Shown here one piece after another: positions 8,633-18,725 of a stretch of DNA of 64,000 nt; position 1 is the first letter of the stretch, and the number at the start of each line of letters is the position of its first letter. The stretch comes from Roseobacter sinensis (GTDB lineage Bacteria; Pseudomonadota; Alphaproteobacteria; Rhodobacterales; Rhodobacteraceae): assembly GCF_025755255.1 (NCBI RefSeq), contig NZ_JALIEB010000018.1:1-64000 (forward strand), given 5' to 3'. Made by a program: the position numbers and the translations under genes. The notes beneath the pieces were generated by a model. That model worked only from the letters and a program-made list of their open reading frames with translations, did no database searches and was not told where the DNA came from.

Positions 8633-10147
8633 TCAAACATGCGCAACCTCCATGCCGTGCGCGCCGCCCATCATCAACCCGATCTGTTCCACGCTCAGCC
8701 CTTTCGTGGGCTGCGGCGCCGACAACCGCCCCTCGTTCAGTGCGGCAAAGCGGTCGGCGATCTCCATCAGTTCGTCCAGGTCTTGGCTGATCACGATCAC
8801 CGCAGCGCCACCCGTGGCCAGATCGAGAAGGGCCTGCCGGATGGCCGCCGCCGCCGAAGCATCCACGCCCCAGGTCGGCTGGTTCACCACCAGGACCTCG
8901 GGCCGCTGCAAGACTTCGCGCCCGATCACGAACTTCTGCAAATTTCCGCCCGACAGCGACCGCGCGGCATTTGCCGGCCCTGGCGTGCGCACATCGAAGG
9001 CGGAGATAATCCGCTCGGCGAAACCGCGAGCCGCGGGCCAGTTCAGAAACCCACCCCGGTCCAGCCGTTCGCGCACCGCTCCGGTCAGCATCGCATTCTC
9101 GGTGAGCGACATATCCGGGGCTGCGGCATGGCCCAAGCGCTCCTCGGGTGCTGCGAGCAAGCCCTGTTTCCGCCGCGCGTTGGGGCCCAGCGTGGCGATG
9201 TCTGCTCCCTGAAACTGGACCATGCCAACCGGCGCCGGTGTCTCACCGGAGAGGGCGGCCAGCAGTTCATCCTGACCGTTCCCCGCGACCCCACCGATCC
9301 CGAGGATCTCGCCCCGCCGCAACTCAAGCGAAATCTCCCGCAGCGGCATGCCGAAAGCCGAAGGTGAAGGCAGCGACAATTTGTTAAGCGCCAGAACGAT
9401 TTCACCCGGCTCCACGCCCGCGCGGGTTGGCGTGGCCAAAACCTTGCCAACCATCATTTCCGCCATGTCCCGTGCCGTGGTGTCACGCGGCACACATGTC
9501 CCGACAACTCTTCCAAGGCGTAGGATTGTGGCCGTGTCACAAAGCGCGCGGATTTCCTCGAGCTTGTGGGAAATGTAAAGAATGGCCGTGCCGTCCGCGC
9601 TCAACTTGCGCAGGGTTTCAAAGAGGATCTGAACCTCCTGCGGCGTGAGAACCGAGGTCGGCTCATCCATGATCAGCAGTTTCGGATCCTGCAGCAAGCA
9701 GCGAATGATTTCGACGCGCTGTCGTTCACCGGCGGAGAGGTCACCCACGACACGGTTCGGTGCGAGCGGCAGACCGTAGGTGTCGGAGACTTGCCGGATC
9801 TGCTCTGACAGGTCCCGCAGTTTCGGCGCATTCTCCATGCCCAGTGCGATATTCTCGGCGACCGTCAATGCGTCGAACAGCGAGAAATGCTGGAATACCA
9901 TACCGACGCCGGCGGCCCTGGCGGCACGCGGCTCTGCCGGAGCAAAGGGCGCCCCGTGCATCTGCATCTCGCCCTGGTCCGGCTTTACGAGGCCGTAGAT
10001 CATCTTGACCAAGGTCGACTTTCCCGCCCCGTTTTCGCCCAAAAGCGCATGCACCTCGCCCGCTGCAATCTGCAACGACACATCGTCATTGGCGATCACG
10101 CCCGGGTAGGCCTTGGTCAGACCCGACAAGGACAAGAGCGGCGTCAT
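8633..10147 (-). CDS. ABC transporter ATPase with two nucleotide-binding domains (purine/nucleoside uptake)
   Basis: A 504-residue sugar/nucleoside-type ABC ATPase (RbsA/NupO layout). Domain 1 has Walker A GENGAGKST, signature LSAGERQR and Walker B LLIMDEPTSVLT. Domain 2 is degenerate, as usual in this class: its Walker A is replaced by GVAGNGQDE, the signature is LSGGNLQKF and the Walker B line reads VLVVNQPTWGVD. The start is the ATG at 10147, overlapping the xdhC stop by 4 bases (ATGA). The frame extends further upstream only into xdhC shadow sequence. It energises the two downstream permeases and is co-transcribed with xanthine dehydrogenase. Confidence 0.92.
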   Translation of the reverse strand: MTPLLSLSGLTKAYPGVIANDDVSLQIAAGEVHALLGENGAGKSTLVKMIYGLVKPDQGEMQMHGAPFAPAEPRAARAAGVGMVFQHFSLFDALTVAENIALGMENAPKLRDLSEQIRQVSDTYGLPLAPNRVVGDLSAGERQRVEIIRCLLQDPKLLIMDEPTSVLTPQEVQILFETLRKLSADGTAILYISHKLEEIRALCDTATILRLGRVVGTCVPRDTTARDMAEMMVGKVLATPTRAGVEPGEIVLALNKLSLPSPSAFGMPLREISLELRRGEILGIGGVAGNGQDELLAALSGETPAPVGMVQFQGADIATLGPNARRKQGLLAAPEERLGHAAAPDMSLTENAMLTGAVRERLDRGGFLNWPAARGFAERIISAFDVRTPGPANAARSLSGGNLQKFVIGREVLQRPEVLVVNQPTWGVDASAAAAIRQALLDLATGGAAVIVISQDLDELMEIADRFAALNEGRLSAPQPTKGLSVEQIGLMMGGAHGMEVAHV

Positions 10148-10905
10148 GCCGGCGCCTTCGCTTGCGCGAGAAGCGCGTGCACCGTGCCTTCGGCGATCGC
10201 GTCGGGGTGTTTGCCGAGGCTCTTGTCCCCGATGGGGCAGGTGATCGACGCAGGATCGAGCCCGGCCTGGCGCAGGCGCTTTTGAAACCGCGCCCATTTC
10301 GTGTCAGACCCGATCAGCCCGCAGGAGGCAAACCCGCGTCCGAGCAATGCGGCACAGAGCGCGAGGTCGATGTCATGCGAGTAGGTGAAGATCAGATGAT
10401 GCGCGTCAGTGGGTGCGCGCGCGGCAAGCCGTGCCATGTCGACTGTGGGGATGACGGTGATGTCGGTATCGACATCAGTCGGGAAGCGATCCTCAGCGCT
10501 GTCGATCCATGTCAGATCAAATGCGCCGCGCGGACAAGCCCGGACGACAGCGCGGCCGACATGCCCCGCCCCCCAAAGCCAGAGATTTGGCGCGGCCCCT
10601 TCGCGCGGACGTGTGAGTGTCTCTCTTCCTTCCGCAATCCGGTCCAGCGGTTTTGGCGTGCGGGTGAACCGAAGCGTCACCGAGCCGCCACAGCATTGCC
10701 CAAGCCCCGGGCCGAGCGGCAGAGTCCGTGTCTCGTCAGGCCCAGCGGTGGACAGAAGGGTCCGTGCACGCGCGATCGCCTTATACTCCAAGGCACCGCC
10801 GCCGATGGTGCCGCTGATCGCGGTCGGTGTCACCTTCATCGCGGTCCCGGCATCGCGTGGGGCAGAGCCTTTCGTGGCGACGATTTCGACGTAGAGCGCG
10901 GTCAT
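10144..10905 (-). CDS. xdhC: Xanthine dehydrogenase accessory protein XdhC
   Basis: A 253-residue XdhC/CoxI-family protein that binds and delivers sulfurated molybdenum cofactor to xanthine dehydrogenase. The N-terminal domain shows the family pattern VEIVATKGSAPRDAGTAM and GTIGGGALEYKAI. The C-terminal Rossmann-like half has LWLWGAGHVGRAVVRA and FASCGLIGSDTKWARF. The ATG at 10905 overlaps the xdhB stop (ATGA). Position after xdhB and before the transporter ATPase, both by 4-base overlaps, indicates tight translational coupling. Confidence 0.94.
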   Translation of the reverse strand: MTALYVEIVATKGSAPRDAGTAMKVTPTAISGTIGGGALEYKAIARARTLLSTAGPDETRTLPLGPGLGQCCGGSVTLRFTRTPKPLDRIAEGRETLTRPREGAAPNLWLWGAGHVGRAVVRACPRGAFDLTWIDSAEDRFPTDVDTDITVIPTVDMARLAARAPTDAHHLIFTYSHDIDLALCAALLGRGFASCGLIGSDTKWARFQKRLRQAGLDPASITCPIGDKSLGKHPDAIAEGTVHALLAQAKAPA

Positions 10906-13199
10906 TGCCGTGCCCTTTCGATGGCCGCAAGCACAGCCTCCGCCGTCGCGGGCGTCTGCAGATCGGCATAAGTGGCTCCGCAGGCCTGCACCGCATTGCA
11001 AAGCGCGGAATAGGCCGAGATCCCCAGCATCAGGGGCGGCTCGCCCACCGCCTTCGAGCGATAGATCGTCTCTTCCCGGTTTTCGCCGGTCCAGAGGGCG
11101 ACGTTGAACACATCGGGCCGGTCGGAACAGGCCGGGATCTTGTAGGTCGAGGGCGCGTGGGTGCGCAGCCGGCCCGCGTCGTCCCACACCAGTTCCTCGG
11201 TCGTCAGCCAGCCTGCGCCCTGTACGTAGCCGCCTTCGATCTGGCCAATGTCGAGGCTGGGGTTCAGAGAGGCACCGGCATCGTGCAGGATATCGGCGCG
11301 CAGAATCCTATTCTCCCCAGTCAAGGTGTCGACGACCACCTCCGTCACCGCAGCGCCATAGGCGAAATAGAAGAACGGCCGGCCGTGTCCCTTGATCCGG
11401 TCCCATTCCAGCTTGGGCGTCTTGTAGAAACCGGTTGAGGACAGGCCGACGCGCGAATGATAGGCCATCTGAGCGACCTCGGCGAAGCTGTATGTTGCCC
11501 CCGCAACCGCAACCTCACCATCGCGAAACACCACATCCTGAGCAGAAGACTGGTGCTTCCCGGCGAGCATGTCCGACATGCGGTAGCGTATGGTGTCGCA
11601 GGCAATCTTCACGGCCATGCCGTTCAGATCACTGCCGGAGGATGCGGCCGTGGCTGAAGTGTTGGGGACCTTGCCTGTGTCCGTCGCCGTGATCTTCACC
11701 TGCCCGATATCCACGCCGAAGCGATCTGCTGCAACCTGGGCAACCTTCTGGAACAGGCCTTGGCCCATCTCGGTTCCGCCATGGTTCAAGTGGATCGAGC
11801 CATCCTGATAGACATGCACCAGCGCGCCCGCCTGGTTCAGGTGGGTGAGTGTGAAGGATATGCCGAATTTTACGGGCGTGAGCGCGATCCCTTTCTTCAA
11901 GATCGGGTTATCCGTGTTCCAGCGCGCCACCGCATCGCGGCGCTGATCGTATGCGCTGGACGCCACAAGCGCTTCGATCAACTCGGGCAGGATGAAATCC
12001 TCCACCGGCTGACCATAGGGTGTCACGTTGCGTTTCTTCTGGCCGGAAGTATCCCCGCCGGAGGCATAAAAGTTTCTGCGACGAACGGCCGAAGGATCAT
12101 CGCCGAGATGGGTCGCAATATGATCCATCACGCGCTCAATCCCCAACATGCCCTGCGGGCCGCCAAAACCGCGAAAGGCCGTCGCGCTCTGCGTGTTTGT
12201 CTTCAGCCGGTGGCTGGTGATCCGCACGTTGGGCAGGAAGTAGGCGTTGTCGGCATGCAGCATGGCGCGGTCGGCCACCGGAAGCGACAGATCCTGTGAC
12301 CATCCGCAGCGGACGTAGTGTGTGAAGTCGATGCCCAGAACGCGGCCGTCGTCGTCGAAGCCAACCGTGTAATCGATCCGGAAGTCGTGACGCTTGCCAG
12401 TGATCATCATGTCGTCATCGCGGTCATAGCGCATCCGGCATGGCCGTCCGGTGGCCCGCGCGACGACGGCGCAAGCCACCGCAAGCGCATTGCCCTGGCT
12501 TTCCTTGCCGCCGAAACCGCCACCCATGCGCCGGGTCTCGACCCGGACGCTGTGCATGGGCACGCCAAGCGCGTCGGCGACCTTGTGCTGGATCTCCGTG
12601 GGATGTTGTGTGGAACTCATGATCATCATGTCTCCACCCTCTTGCGGCAGAGCGAGCGCCGCCTGCCCCTCGAGATAGAAGTGCTCCTGACCCCCGACAT
12701 GAAGCTGACCGTTGAGCCGATGCGGGGCCGCTGCAATCGCGGCCTCGGCATCGCCGCGGGCATAGATCCGCGGCCCCTCTTCGAAGCGGCTGTTCTTAGC
12801 GAGCGCCGCGTCCATGCTGAGGATGGGGTGGTGCGCAGAGATGTCGACCTGACCAAGGCGCGCGGCACGCCGTGCCGCCAGATGCGAGGTCGCCGCGACC
12901 ACAAAGAGCGGCTGGCCGATGTAGTGCACCCGATCCGTCGCCAAAAGCGGTTCATCATGGATCGACGGAGAGACATCGTTCGCGAATGGCAGATCGTCCG
13001 CTGTCATGACAAGGGCGACACCCGGCGCGGTGCGGACTTCGGACAGATCCATACGCTCAAGTATGCCAGCGGCTACACCCGATGTGCCGAACGCGAGATG
13101 CAGCGCATCTTTGGGCGCCGGGATGTCATCGACGTAACGGGCGGCGCCCGTGACGTGCAACTCGGCTGCATCGTGCGGGAGCGGCTTGGCGACACTCAT
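10902..13199 (-). CDS. xdhB: Xanthine dehydrogenase molybdopterin-binding subunit XdhB
   Basis: A 765-residue large subunit that oxidises hypoxanthine and xanthine to urate at the Mo centre. It starts [14 protein letters not shown], as is typical, and has [13 protein letters not shown] (cofactor binding), [12 protein letters not shown] (substrate pocket Arg region) and the late [15 protein letters not shown] with [11 protein letters not shown] carrying the catalytic Glu. The ATG overlaps the xdhA stop. Oddity: around residues 379-390 the line [21 protein letters not shown] contains about ten extra residues encoded by a dispersed repeat (12031-12065), inserted without breaking the frame. Confidence 0.96.
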   Translation of the reverse strand: MSVAKPLPHDAAELHVTGAARYVDDIPAPKDALHLAFGTSGVAAGILERMDLSEVRTAPGVALVMTADDLPFANDVSPSIHDEPLLATDRVHYIGQPLFVVAATSHLAARRAARLGQVDISAHHPILSMDAALAKNSRFEEGPRIYARGDAEAAIAAAPHRLNGQLHVGGQEHFYLEGQAALALPQEGGDMMIMSSTQHPTEIQHKVADALGVPMHSVRVETRRMGGGFGGKESQGNALAVACAVVARATGRPCRMRYDRDDDMMITGKRHDFRIDYTVGFDDDGRVLGIDFTHYVRCGWSQDLSLPVADRAMLHADNAYFLPNVRITSHRLKTNTQSATAFRGFGGPQGMLGIERVMDHIATHLGDDPSAVRRRNFYASGGDTSGQKKRNVTPYGQPVEDFILPELIEALVASSAYDQRRDAVARWNTDNPILKKGIALTPVKFGISFTLTHLNQAGALVHVYQDGSIHLNHGGTEMGQGLFQKVAQVAADRFGVDIGQVKITATDTGKVPNTSATAASSGSDLNGMAVKIACDTIRYRMSDMLAGKHQSSAQDVVFRDGEVAVAGATYSFAEVAQMAYHSRVGLSSTGFYKTPKLEWDRIKGHGRPFFYFAYGAAVTEVVVDTLTGENRILRADILHDAGASLNPSLDIGQIEGGYVQGAGWLTTEELVWDDAGRLRTHAPSTYKIPACSDRPDVFNVALWTGENREETIYRSKAVGEPPLMLGISAYSALCNAVQACGATYADLQTPATAEAVLAAIERARQ
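12031..12065 (-). repeat. Dispersed Rhodobacteraceae-type repeat, copy B, inside xdhB
   Basis: A 35-base element matching copy A at 30 of 35 positions. It is located within the xdhB reading frame and encodes roughly [11 protein letters not shown]. Homologous XdhB proteins normally pass from NFY to the DVTPY-like motif with only a few residues, so this looks like an in-frame insertion into a surface loop. Confidence 0.75.
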
Positions 13200-14602
13200 G
13201 CAGTGATCTCCAGCGCGTTCACGGCGTTGCCCTGATCCGCGTACCAGTACCGAAGGAGCATGTTTTGGGCAGTCTGCAGCCGATAGGCCGCGCTGGCCCG
13301 CATGTCAGACAGCGGCTCAAAATCCTCGGCCAGAGCGGGCAGAGCGGCGCGGATTGTGGCCTCGGACCAGGGTCGCCCGATCAAGGCGGCCTCTGTCTGT
13401 CTCGCACGCTTCGGTGTGCCCGCCATGCCGCCGTAGGCCAGTCGCGCCTCCGTGACACGGTGGTCGTTTAAGGTGATCGAGAAACACCCGCAGACCGCCG
13501 AGATATCCTGATCGAACCGTTTCGACAGCTTGTGGCACTGCAAGCGATCCTGTTGGGCCGGTATCGTGATCGCTTCGACGAATTCGCCCGGCGCGCGGTC
13601 TTGCTTGCGGTAGTCGAGAAAGAAGTCCTCCAGGGCGATCTCGCGCCGGGTCTCACCTTGGCGCAGGTGCAGGGTGGCCCCAAGCGCGATCAGGGCGGGC
13701 GGCCCGTCGCCGATCGGCGACCCATTGGCGATGTTGCCGCCGATGGTGGCTGCGTTGCGCACCTGCACCGAGCCGTAGCGCCGGATCAGCGCAGCGAAGG
13801 AGGGGTAGAGGGGCGCGACCGCGCGCTCCAGCTCTGTCAGCGTGGTGGTCGCGCCGATCCGGAGCGTGCCGTCCGTCTGGGTGACACCCCTCAGATCGGC
13901 GCATTGGTTGAGGAATGCTATGGGCCCGAGATCGCGCAGGTCTTTCGTCACCCAGAGGCCAACATCGGTGGCACCCGCGATCAGTGTTGCGTGGGGATGC
14001 GTCATGTACCAGTCCGCCAGGGCATCCGTGGTTGTGGGTTGCACGGTCAGAGGGGGCTGCCCGCCCCCGCCGCCCTTGGCGGCTCCCCCGGGGATACTTT
14101 CAGCCAGAAGAAGCGGCTTGTCTCGCATGTGATCGGGCACCGGCTTGGCGGCCGCGGCGTCGGCGGCCCGGACAATTGGTGCGTAGCCCGTGCAGCGGCA
14201 CAGATTGCCGGCCAATTGCACATCGTGATCGGTCGCACCGTTCAGATGGGCGGTCGCCATCGAGACAACGAAGCCCGGCGTGCAGAATCCGCATTGGCTG
14301 CCGTGGTGGTCGATCATGGCCTGCTGGACGGGGTGCAATGTACCGTCCGGCGCGGCGATCCCTTCCACCGTGCGCACGGCCTTGCCGTTGAGTTGTGGCA
14401 AGAAGAGAATGCAGGCGTTGAGCGCATGGGCCCCGCTGTCGTCGGTGACCATCACCGTGCAGGCACCGCAGTCGCCTTCGTTGCATCCCTCCTTGGTCCC
14501 GGTCAGGCCGCGGTCTTCCCGCAGCCAGTCGAGCAGGGTGACGGTGGGGGCCACATCGTGCAGCGCCACTGTTTCTCCGTTGAGGCGAAACGAAATATCC
14601 AT
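13196..14602 (-). CDS. xdhA: Xanthine dehydrogenase small subunit XdhA (2Fe-2S and FAD)
   Basis: A 468-residue electron-transfer subunit. The plant-type 2Fe-2S cluster is Cys40, Cys45, Cys48 ([10 protein letters not shown]), and the second cluster is in CGFCTPGF and CRCTGYAPI. The FAD domain starts near residue 190 ([29 protein letters not shown]). The ATG at 14602 is chosen because the ferredoxin fold starts at once; the longer upstream frame has no support. The linker between the Fe-S and FAD parts (about residues 162-180) carries [18 protein letters not shown], encoded by a dispersed repeat (14079-14116). It is the first gene of a seven-gene purine operon. Confidence 0.95.
   Translation of the reverse strand: MDISFRLNGETVALHDVAPTVTLLDWLREDRGLTGTKEGCNEGDCGACTVMVTDDSGAHALNACILFLPQLNGKAVRTVEGIAAPDGTLHPVQQAMIDHHGSQCGFCTPGFVVSMATAHLNGATDHDVQLAGNLCRCTGYAPIVRAADAAAAKPVPDHMRDKPLLLAESIPGGAAKGGGGGQPPLTVQPTTTDALADWYMTHPHATLIAGATDVGLWVTKDLRDLGPIAFLNQCADLRGVTQTDGTLRIGATTTLTELERAVAPLYPSFAALIRRYGSVQVRNAATIGGNIANGSPIGDGPPALIALGATLHLRQGETRREIALEDFFLDYRKQDRAPGEFVEAITIPAQQDRLQCHKLSKRFDQDISAVCGCFSITLNDHRVTEARLAYGGMAGTPKRARQTEAALIGRPWSEATIRAALPALAEDFEPLSDMRASAAYRLQTAQNMLLRYWYADQGNAVNALEITA
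14079..14116 (+). repeat. Dispersed Rhodobacteraceae-type repeat, copy C, inside xdhA
   Basis: On the plus strand it reads CTCCCCCGGGGATACTTT and then CAGCCAGAAGAAGCGG, the same element as copies A and B but in the opposite orientation. It lies in frame in the interdomain linker of XdhA. The adjacent GC-rich stretch (14060-14080, CCGCCCTTGGCGG) is probably part of the same longer element. Confidence 0.7.
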
Positions 14603-14826
14603 GCCGTCAGATCCGCCGCGGTACCAAAAAAGCCCCAGATGCCCTGCGTTCGATGCGGCGTAGAACGCCGGGCGAGCGTTAGCCGACCTGAAGCTAAGCG
14701 TGGCCTGATGGGGTTTGCAAGGGAAAAGGCAGGCGGATGCTTCCAGGTGCACAGGCGGCGCTGAAAAAATGGTGCCCGGCTGTGTTGGCGCTGGCAGCCG
14801 CGCATGCGCTCTACTAGGGTTGGCGC

Positions 14827-17800
14827 ATGACGACCACGCCCCGATTCATTCACCTGCGCAGCCATTCCGAATACTCACTTCTGGAGGGCGCGCTGCGGCT
14901 GAAGACGCTTCCGGGTCTGTGTCGGGCGGCGGGCATGCCGGCGCTGGCGCTGACCGATACCAACAACATGTTCGCCGCACTCGAGTTCTCGGTCTCGATG
15001 TCGGGCGCGGGCGTTCAGCCCATTCTCGGCTGTCAGGTCGATCTCGCCTATGCAGAGACACGGCCCGGCGACCGGCCAAAGCCGCCGGCTGCGCTGGTTC
15101 TGCTGGCACAGAGCGAGGCCGGGTATGAGAACCTGATGAAGCTTAACACCTGCCTTTATGTGGATAAGGGCGGGGAGGCTCCGCAGGTCAGCCTCGCTCA
15201 GCTTGAGGCGCGGTCGTCCGATGTGATTTGCCTGACGGGTGGACCGGAGGGGCCGGTCGGCAAGCTGTTGCAGACCGGTCAACGCCCAGCGGCGGAGGCC
15301 GTAATGCGCCGCCTGCACGACATCTTTGCAGACCGGCTCTATGTGGAGCTGCAGCGGCACCCGGGCGAGAGCGGCCTGCCCGAGGCGGAGCGGCTGACCG
15401 AGCGCGGCTTTGTCGAGATGGCCTATGAGATGGATCTGCCGCTGGTTGCGACCAATGACGTCTATTTCCCCGACGCCGAGATGTATGAGGCGCATGACGC
15501 TCTGATCTGCATCGCGGAAGGCGCCTATGTGGATCAGCAGGAGGCCCGCCGCCGCCTGACCGCCCAGCATTACTTCAAGTCACCGGCCGAGATGGTCACG
15601 CTCTTTGCCGATCTGCCCGAGGCCGTGGAGAATACGGTCGAGATCGCAAGGCGCTGCGCCTTCCAGGCCTATCGCCGCGATCCGATCCTGCCGAGATTCG
15701 CGGACGATGAGGTGGAGGAGCTGCGCAAGCAGGCCCATGCCGGGCTGAAAGATCGGCTCGCGGTGATCCCGCATGCCGCCCCCGTCGAAGAGTACGAGGA
15801 ACGGCTCGAATTCGAGTTGGGCATCATCGAAGGCATGGGCTTTCCGGGCTACTTCCTGATCGTGGCTGACTTCATCAAATGGGCCAAGGAGCACGACATC
15901 CCGGTCGGGCCTGGGCGCGGCTCGGGTGCGGGGTCTCTGGTGGCTTACGCACTCACGATCACCGACCTCGATCCGCTGCGCTATCAACTGCTGTTCGAAC
16001 GTTTTCTGAACCCCGAACGTGTGTCCATGCCCGACTTTGACATCGACTTCTGCATGGATCGGCGCGAGGAGGTCATCCGCTACGTGCAGGAGAAATACGG
16101 GCGCGACAAGGTGGGGCAGATCATCACCTTTGGTGCGCTGCTCTCCAAGGCCGCTGTGCGTGACATCGGGCGGGTCTTGCAGATGCCATACGGGCAGGTG
16201 GACCGGCTTTCAAAGATGATACCGGTCGAGGGCGTGAAGCCGGTGAGCATCGAAAAGGCGCTCGCCGACGAGCCGCGCCTGCGCGAAGAGGCGCGCAATG
16301 AGGAGGTGGTTGACCGGTTGCTCACCTACGGCCAACAGGTGGAAGGGCTGCTGCGGAACGCCTCCACCCACGCAGCGGGTGTGGTGATCGGTGACCGGCC
16401 GCTCGATGCGCTGGTGCCGCTCTATCAGGACCCGCGCTCCGACATGCCCGCGACCCAGTTCAACATGAAGTGGGTGGAACAGGCCGGGCTGGTGAAGTTC
16501 GACTTCCTCGGCCTGAAGACCCTTACCGTGATCCAGAATGCGGTGGAACAGATCCTCGCATCGGGGCGCCATCTCCATGTCGCGGCAGACGGCACCGAAC
16601 TCTACACGCCAGCCGAAGGTATGGAGGACGACATCGGCGGCATCCCCCTCGATGACGAGGCCAGCTACAAGCTCTACGCTGCGGGCAAGACGGTGGCCGT
16701 GTTCCAGGTGGAAAGCTCGGGCATGATCGACGCGCTTAAGCGTATGAAGCCCACTTGTATCGAAGACATCGTGGCGCTCGTGGCGCTCTATCGACCGGGT
16801 CCGATGGAAAACATCCCCACCTATTGCGAGGTGAAGAACGGGCTGCGCAAACGCGAAAACCTGCATCCGACCATCGACCATATCCTAGACGAGACGCAAG
16901 GAATCATCGTCTATCAGGAACAGGTGATGCAGATCGCGCAGGAAATGGCGGGGTATTCGCTTGGCGGCGCCGACCTGCTGCGCCGCGCCATGGGCAAGAA
17001 GATCCAGGAGGCGATGGACGCCGAGCGCCCGAAGTTCCTTGAAGGGGCTGCCAAGAACGGCGTCGACAAGGACAAGGCGATGGAGGTCTGGAACCTCCTC
17101 GACAAATTCGCCAACTATGGCTTCAACAAGTCTCACGCGGCGGCTTACGCGGTGGTCAGCTACCAGACCGCCTGGCTCAAGGCGAACCATCCGGTGGAGT
17201 TCATGGCCGGTGTCATGAACTGCGACATCCACCTGACCGACAAGCTGGCCGTCTATTTTGAAGAGGTCCGCAAACGGCTGGAGCTTCCTTACGTGCCGCC
17301 CTGCGTCAACCGGTCGGACGCCAGTTTCAAGGTGGTCGACGGCGCGCTCGTCTACGCGCTGGGAGCGCTCAAAAACGTCGGGCTCGAGGCGATGAAGCTC
17401 ATCACCGACGGGCGCGCGGGCAAACCCTTTGCAACGCTGTTCGACCTCGCCCGCCGGGTGGACCTCAAGCGCGTCGGCAAGCGCCCGCTGGAGATGTTGG
17501 CCCGTGCCGGCGCCTTCGATCAGCTTGATCCCAACCGGCGCCGGGTCTTCGATGCGCTGGATTCGCTTGTCGCCTATTCCGCCGCGATCCATGAACAAAA
17601 GGCGTCCAACCAGGTCTCGCTCTTTGGTGAGGCGGGTGAGGATCTGCCGGAACCGCGCCTGCATCCGGTGCAGGACTGGCTGCCTGCCGAGCGGCTGGCC
17701 GAGGAATTCACGGCCATCGGTTTCTACCTCTCCGGCCACCCGCTGGATGACTACATGGGGCCGCTCAGACGCAAGATGGCGACGGATCGCGGTGCGCCGT

Positions 17801-18351
17801 TTCTCACCCTCGATGAGCTGACCGAGAAGATCGGCACATCCGGCGCCATGAACGCGCGGCTGGTGGGCATAGTGGCCGGCCGGCAGGAGCGCAAGTCGGC
17901 GCGCGGCAACCGCTTTGCGTTCGTCCAGATGTCCGATCCCACCGGAGCCTACGAGGTGACGGTCTTTTCCGACACGCTCGAGGCGGCGCGCGATCATCTG
18001 GAAACGGGCTCCAAGGTCATCGTCACTGTCGAAGCCACGCTCGAGGCGGACCAGCTCAAACTGCTGGGCCGGTCGATCATGAGCGCCGAGACGCTGGCAG
18101 AAAATGCCGGTGGCATGGGGCTCAAGGTTTTTGTCGAGGCGGCCGAGGCCATCCCGGCCGTTGCAACGGTGCTGCGCGATGCGGCAGGCGCCGTGAAGAC
18201 GGGGGGGCGCGGCCCGGTGGCGCTTTGCCTGATGGACCCGGACCTGCCGGGCGAGGTCGAGGTCGATCTGGGTGCTGATTTCGTGGTCAACCCCCAGATC
18301 AAGGGCGCGATCAAATCTCTCAATGGCGTGCTCGAGGTGCAGGATCTCTAG
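14827..18351 (+). CDS. dnaE: DNA polymerase III alpha subunit (DnaE1)
   Basis: The 1174-residue replicative polymerase. The N-terminal PHP domain begins [17 protein letters not shown]. The palm carries the catalytic acidic motif PDFDIDF (about residue 402), and the [14 protein letters not shown] motif lies shortly before it. Fingers follow with [15 protein letters not shown], and [13 protein letters not shown] lies further on. The OB-fold is around residues 990-1060. The ATG at 14827 has AGGG seven bases upstream. The gene is divergent from xdhA across 224 bases. Length and motifs are normal for alphaproteobacterial DnaE1, not the ImuB-linked DnaE2. Confidence 0.98.
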   Translation: MTTTPRFIHLRSHSEYSLLEGALRLKTLPGLCRAAGMPALALTDTNNMFAALEFSVSMSGAGVQPILGCQVDLAYAETRPGDRPKPPAALVLLAQSEAGYENLMKLNTCLYVDKGGEAPQVSLAQLEARSSDVICLTGGPEGPVGKLLQTGQRPAAEAVMRRLHDIFADRLYVELQRHPGESGLPEAERLTERGFVEMAYEMDLPLVATNDVYFPDAEMYEAHDALICIAEGAYVDQQEARRRLTAQHYFKSPAEMVTLFADLPEAVENTVEIARRCAFQAYRRDPILPRFADDEVEELRKQAHAGLKDRLAVIPHAAPVEEYEERLEFELGIIEGMGFPGYFLIVADFIKWAKEHDIPVGPGRGSGAGSLVAYALTITDLDPLRYQLLFERFLNPERVSMPDFDIDFCMDRREEVIRYVQEKYGRDKVGQIITFGALLSKAAVRDIGRVLQMPYGQVDRLSKMIPVEGVKPVSIEKALADEPRLREEARNEEVVDRLLTYGQQVEGLLRNASTHAAGVVIGDRPLDALVPLYQDPRSDMPATQFNMKWVEQAGLVKFDFLGLKTLTVIQNAVEQILASGRHLHVAADGTELYTPAEGMEDDIGGIPLDDEASYKLYAAGKTVAVFQVESSGMIDALKRMKPTCIEDIVALVALYRPGPMENIPTYCEVKNGLRKRENLHPTIDHILDETQGIIVYQEQVMQIAQEMAGYSLGGADLLRRAMGKKIQEAMDAERPKFLEGAAKNGVDKDKAMEVWNLLDKFANYGFNKSHAAAYAVVSYQTAWLKANHPVEFMAGVMNCDIHLTDKLAVYFEEVRKRLELPYVPPCVNRSDASFKVVDGALVYALGALKNVGLEAMKLITDGRAGKPFATLFDLARRVDLKRVGKRPLEMLARAGAFDQLDPNRRRVFDALDSLVAYSAAIHEQKASNQVSLFGEAGEDLPEPRLHPVQDWLPAERLAEEFTAIGFYLSGHPLDDYMGPLRRKMATDRGAPFLTLDELTEKIGTSGAMNARLVGIVAGRQERKSARGNRFAFVQMSDPTGAYEVTVFSDTLEAARDHLETGSKVIVTVEATLEADQLKLLGRSIMSAETLAENAGGMGLKVFVEAAEAIPAVATVLRDAAGAVKTGGRGPVALCLMDPDLPGEVEVDLGADFVVNPQIKGAIKSLNGVLEVQDL

Positions 18352-18366
18352 CGCAGCCCTCTTCAC

Positions 18367-18393
18367 CCGTCCCCAAATACTCCCGCCGGAGGC
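18367..18393 (-). repeat. Dispersed Rhodobacteraceae-type repeat, partial copy D
   Basis: Starts 16 bases after the dnaE stop. The minus strand reads GCCTCCGGCGGGAGTATTTG, the same core as copies A and B (GCCTCCGGCGGGGATACTT) but diverging after it. This is the usual position for such elements, in the 3' flank of a gene. Confidence 0.65.
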
Positions 18394-18425
18394 GAACGCG
18401 GCCCCCCAATCACAGGCGACACATC

Positions 18426-18620
18426 TCAGTAGTGCGGCGGACGCTCGTCCCCCAAAACCACGCCGCCCGAGCCTTGCGCGTCTCGCTCGCCTTCGCGCTG
18501 CATGAGCATGAAGACCCGGCGGTTCAGCGTGGCGATCTCCGCCTCCTGCCGCGCCACCACGTCTGAGAGCTCCTCGACGGTGCGGGTCAGATGCGCAATC
18601 TGTTCTTCCAGCTTTTCCAT
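18426..18620 (-). CDS. slyX: SlyX family protein
   Basis: A 64-residue coiled-coil protein. It begins with a heptad-like helix ([20 protein letters not shown]), continues with [20 protein letters not shown], and ends in the diagnostic RPPHY. SlyX homologues are small, widespread and of unknown molecular role. It is divergent from hisS with about 105 bases between starts. The dnaE-slyX-hisS neighbourhood suggests an old chromosomal location. Confidence 0.9.
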   Translation of the reverse strand: MEKLEEQIAHLTRTVEELSDVVARQEAEIATLNRRVFMLMQREGERDAQGSGGVVLGDERPPHY

Positions 18621-18725
18621 GCCCTGCGCGTATCACGGAGGCTCCCCGCAATAAAGACCGCGCCTTGCCCCCCATGGCCCCTTGGGCTAGACCGCGCGCG
18701 AAACCGGCATGGCTTGAGGTGCATC

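Noticed and set aside
8562-8636. N-terminal extension of the first purine permease from TTG 8636
   Set aside because: Most of it is encoded by the dispersed repeat, and a better start with a ribosome binding site lies at 8561.
10144-10905. Assigning the xdhC at 10144-10905 to CO dehydrogenase maturation
   Set aside because: It overlaps xdhB by 4 bases, and the cox operon has its own family member (coxF) at 49031-49813.
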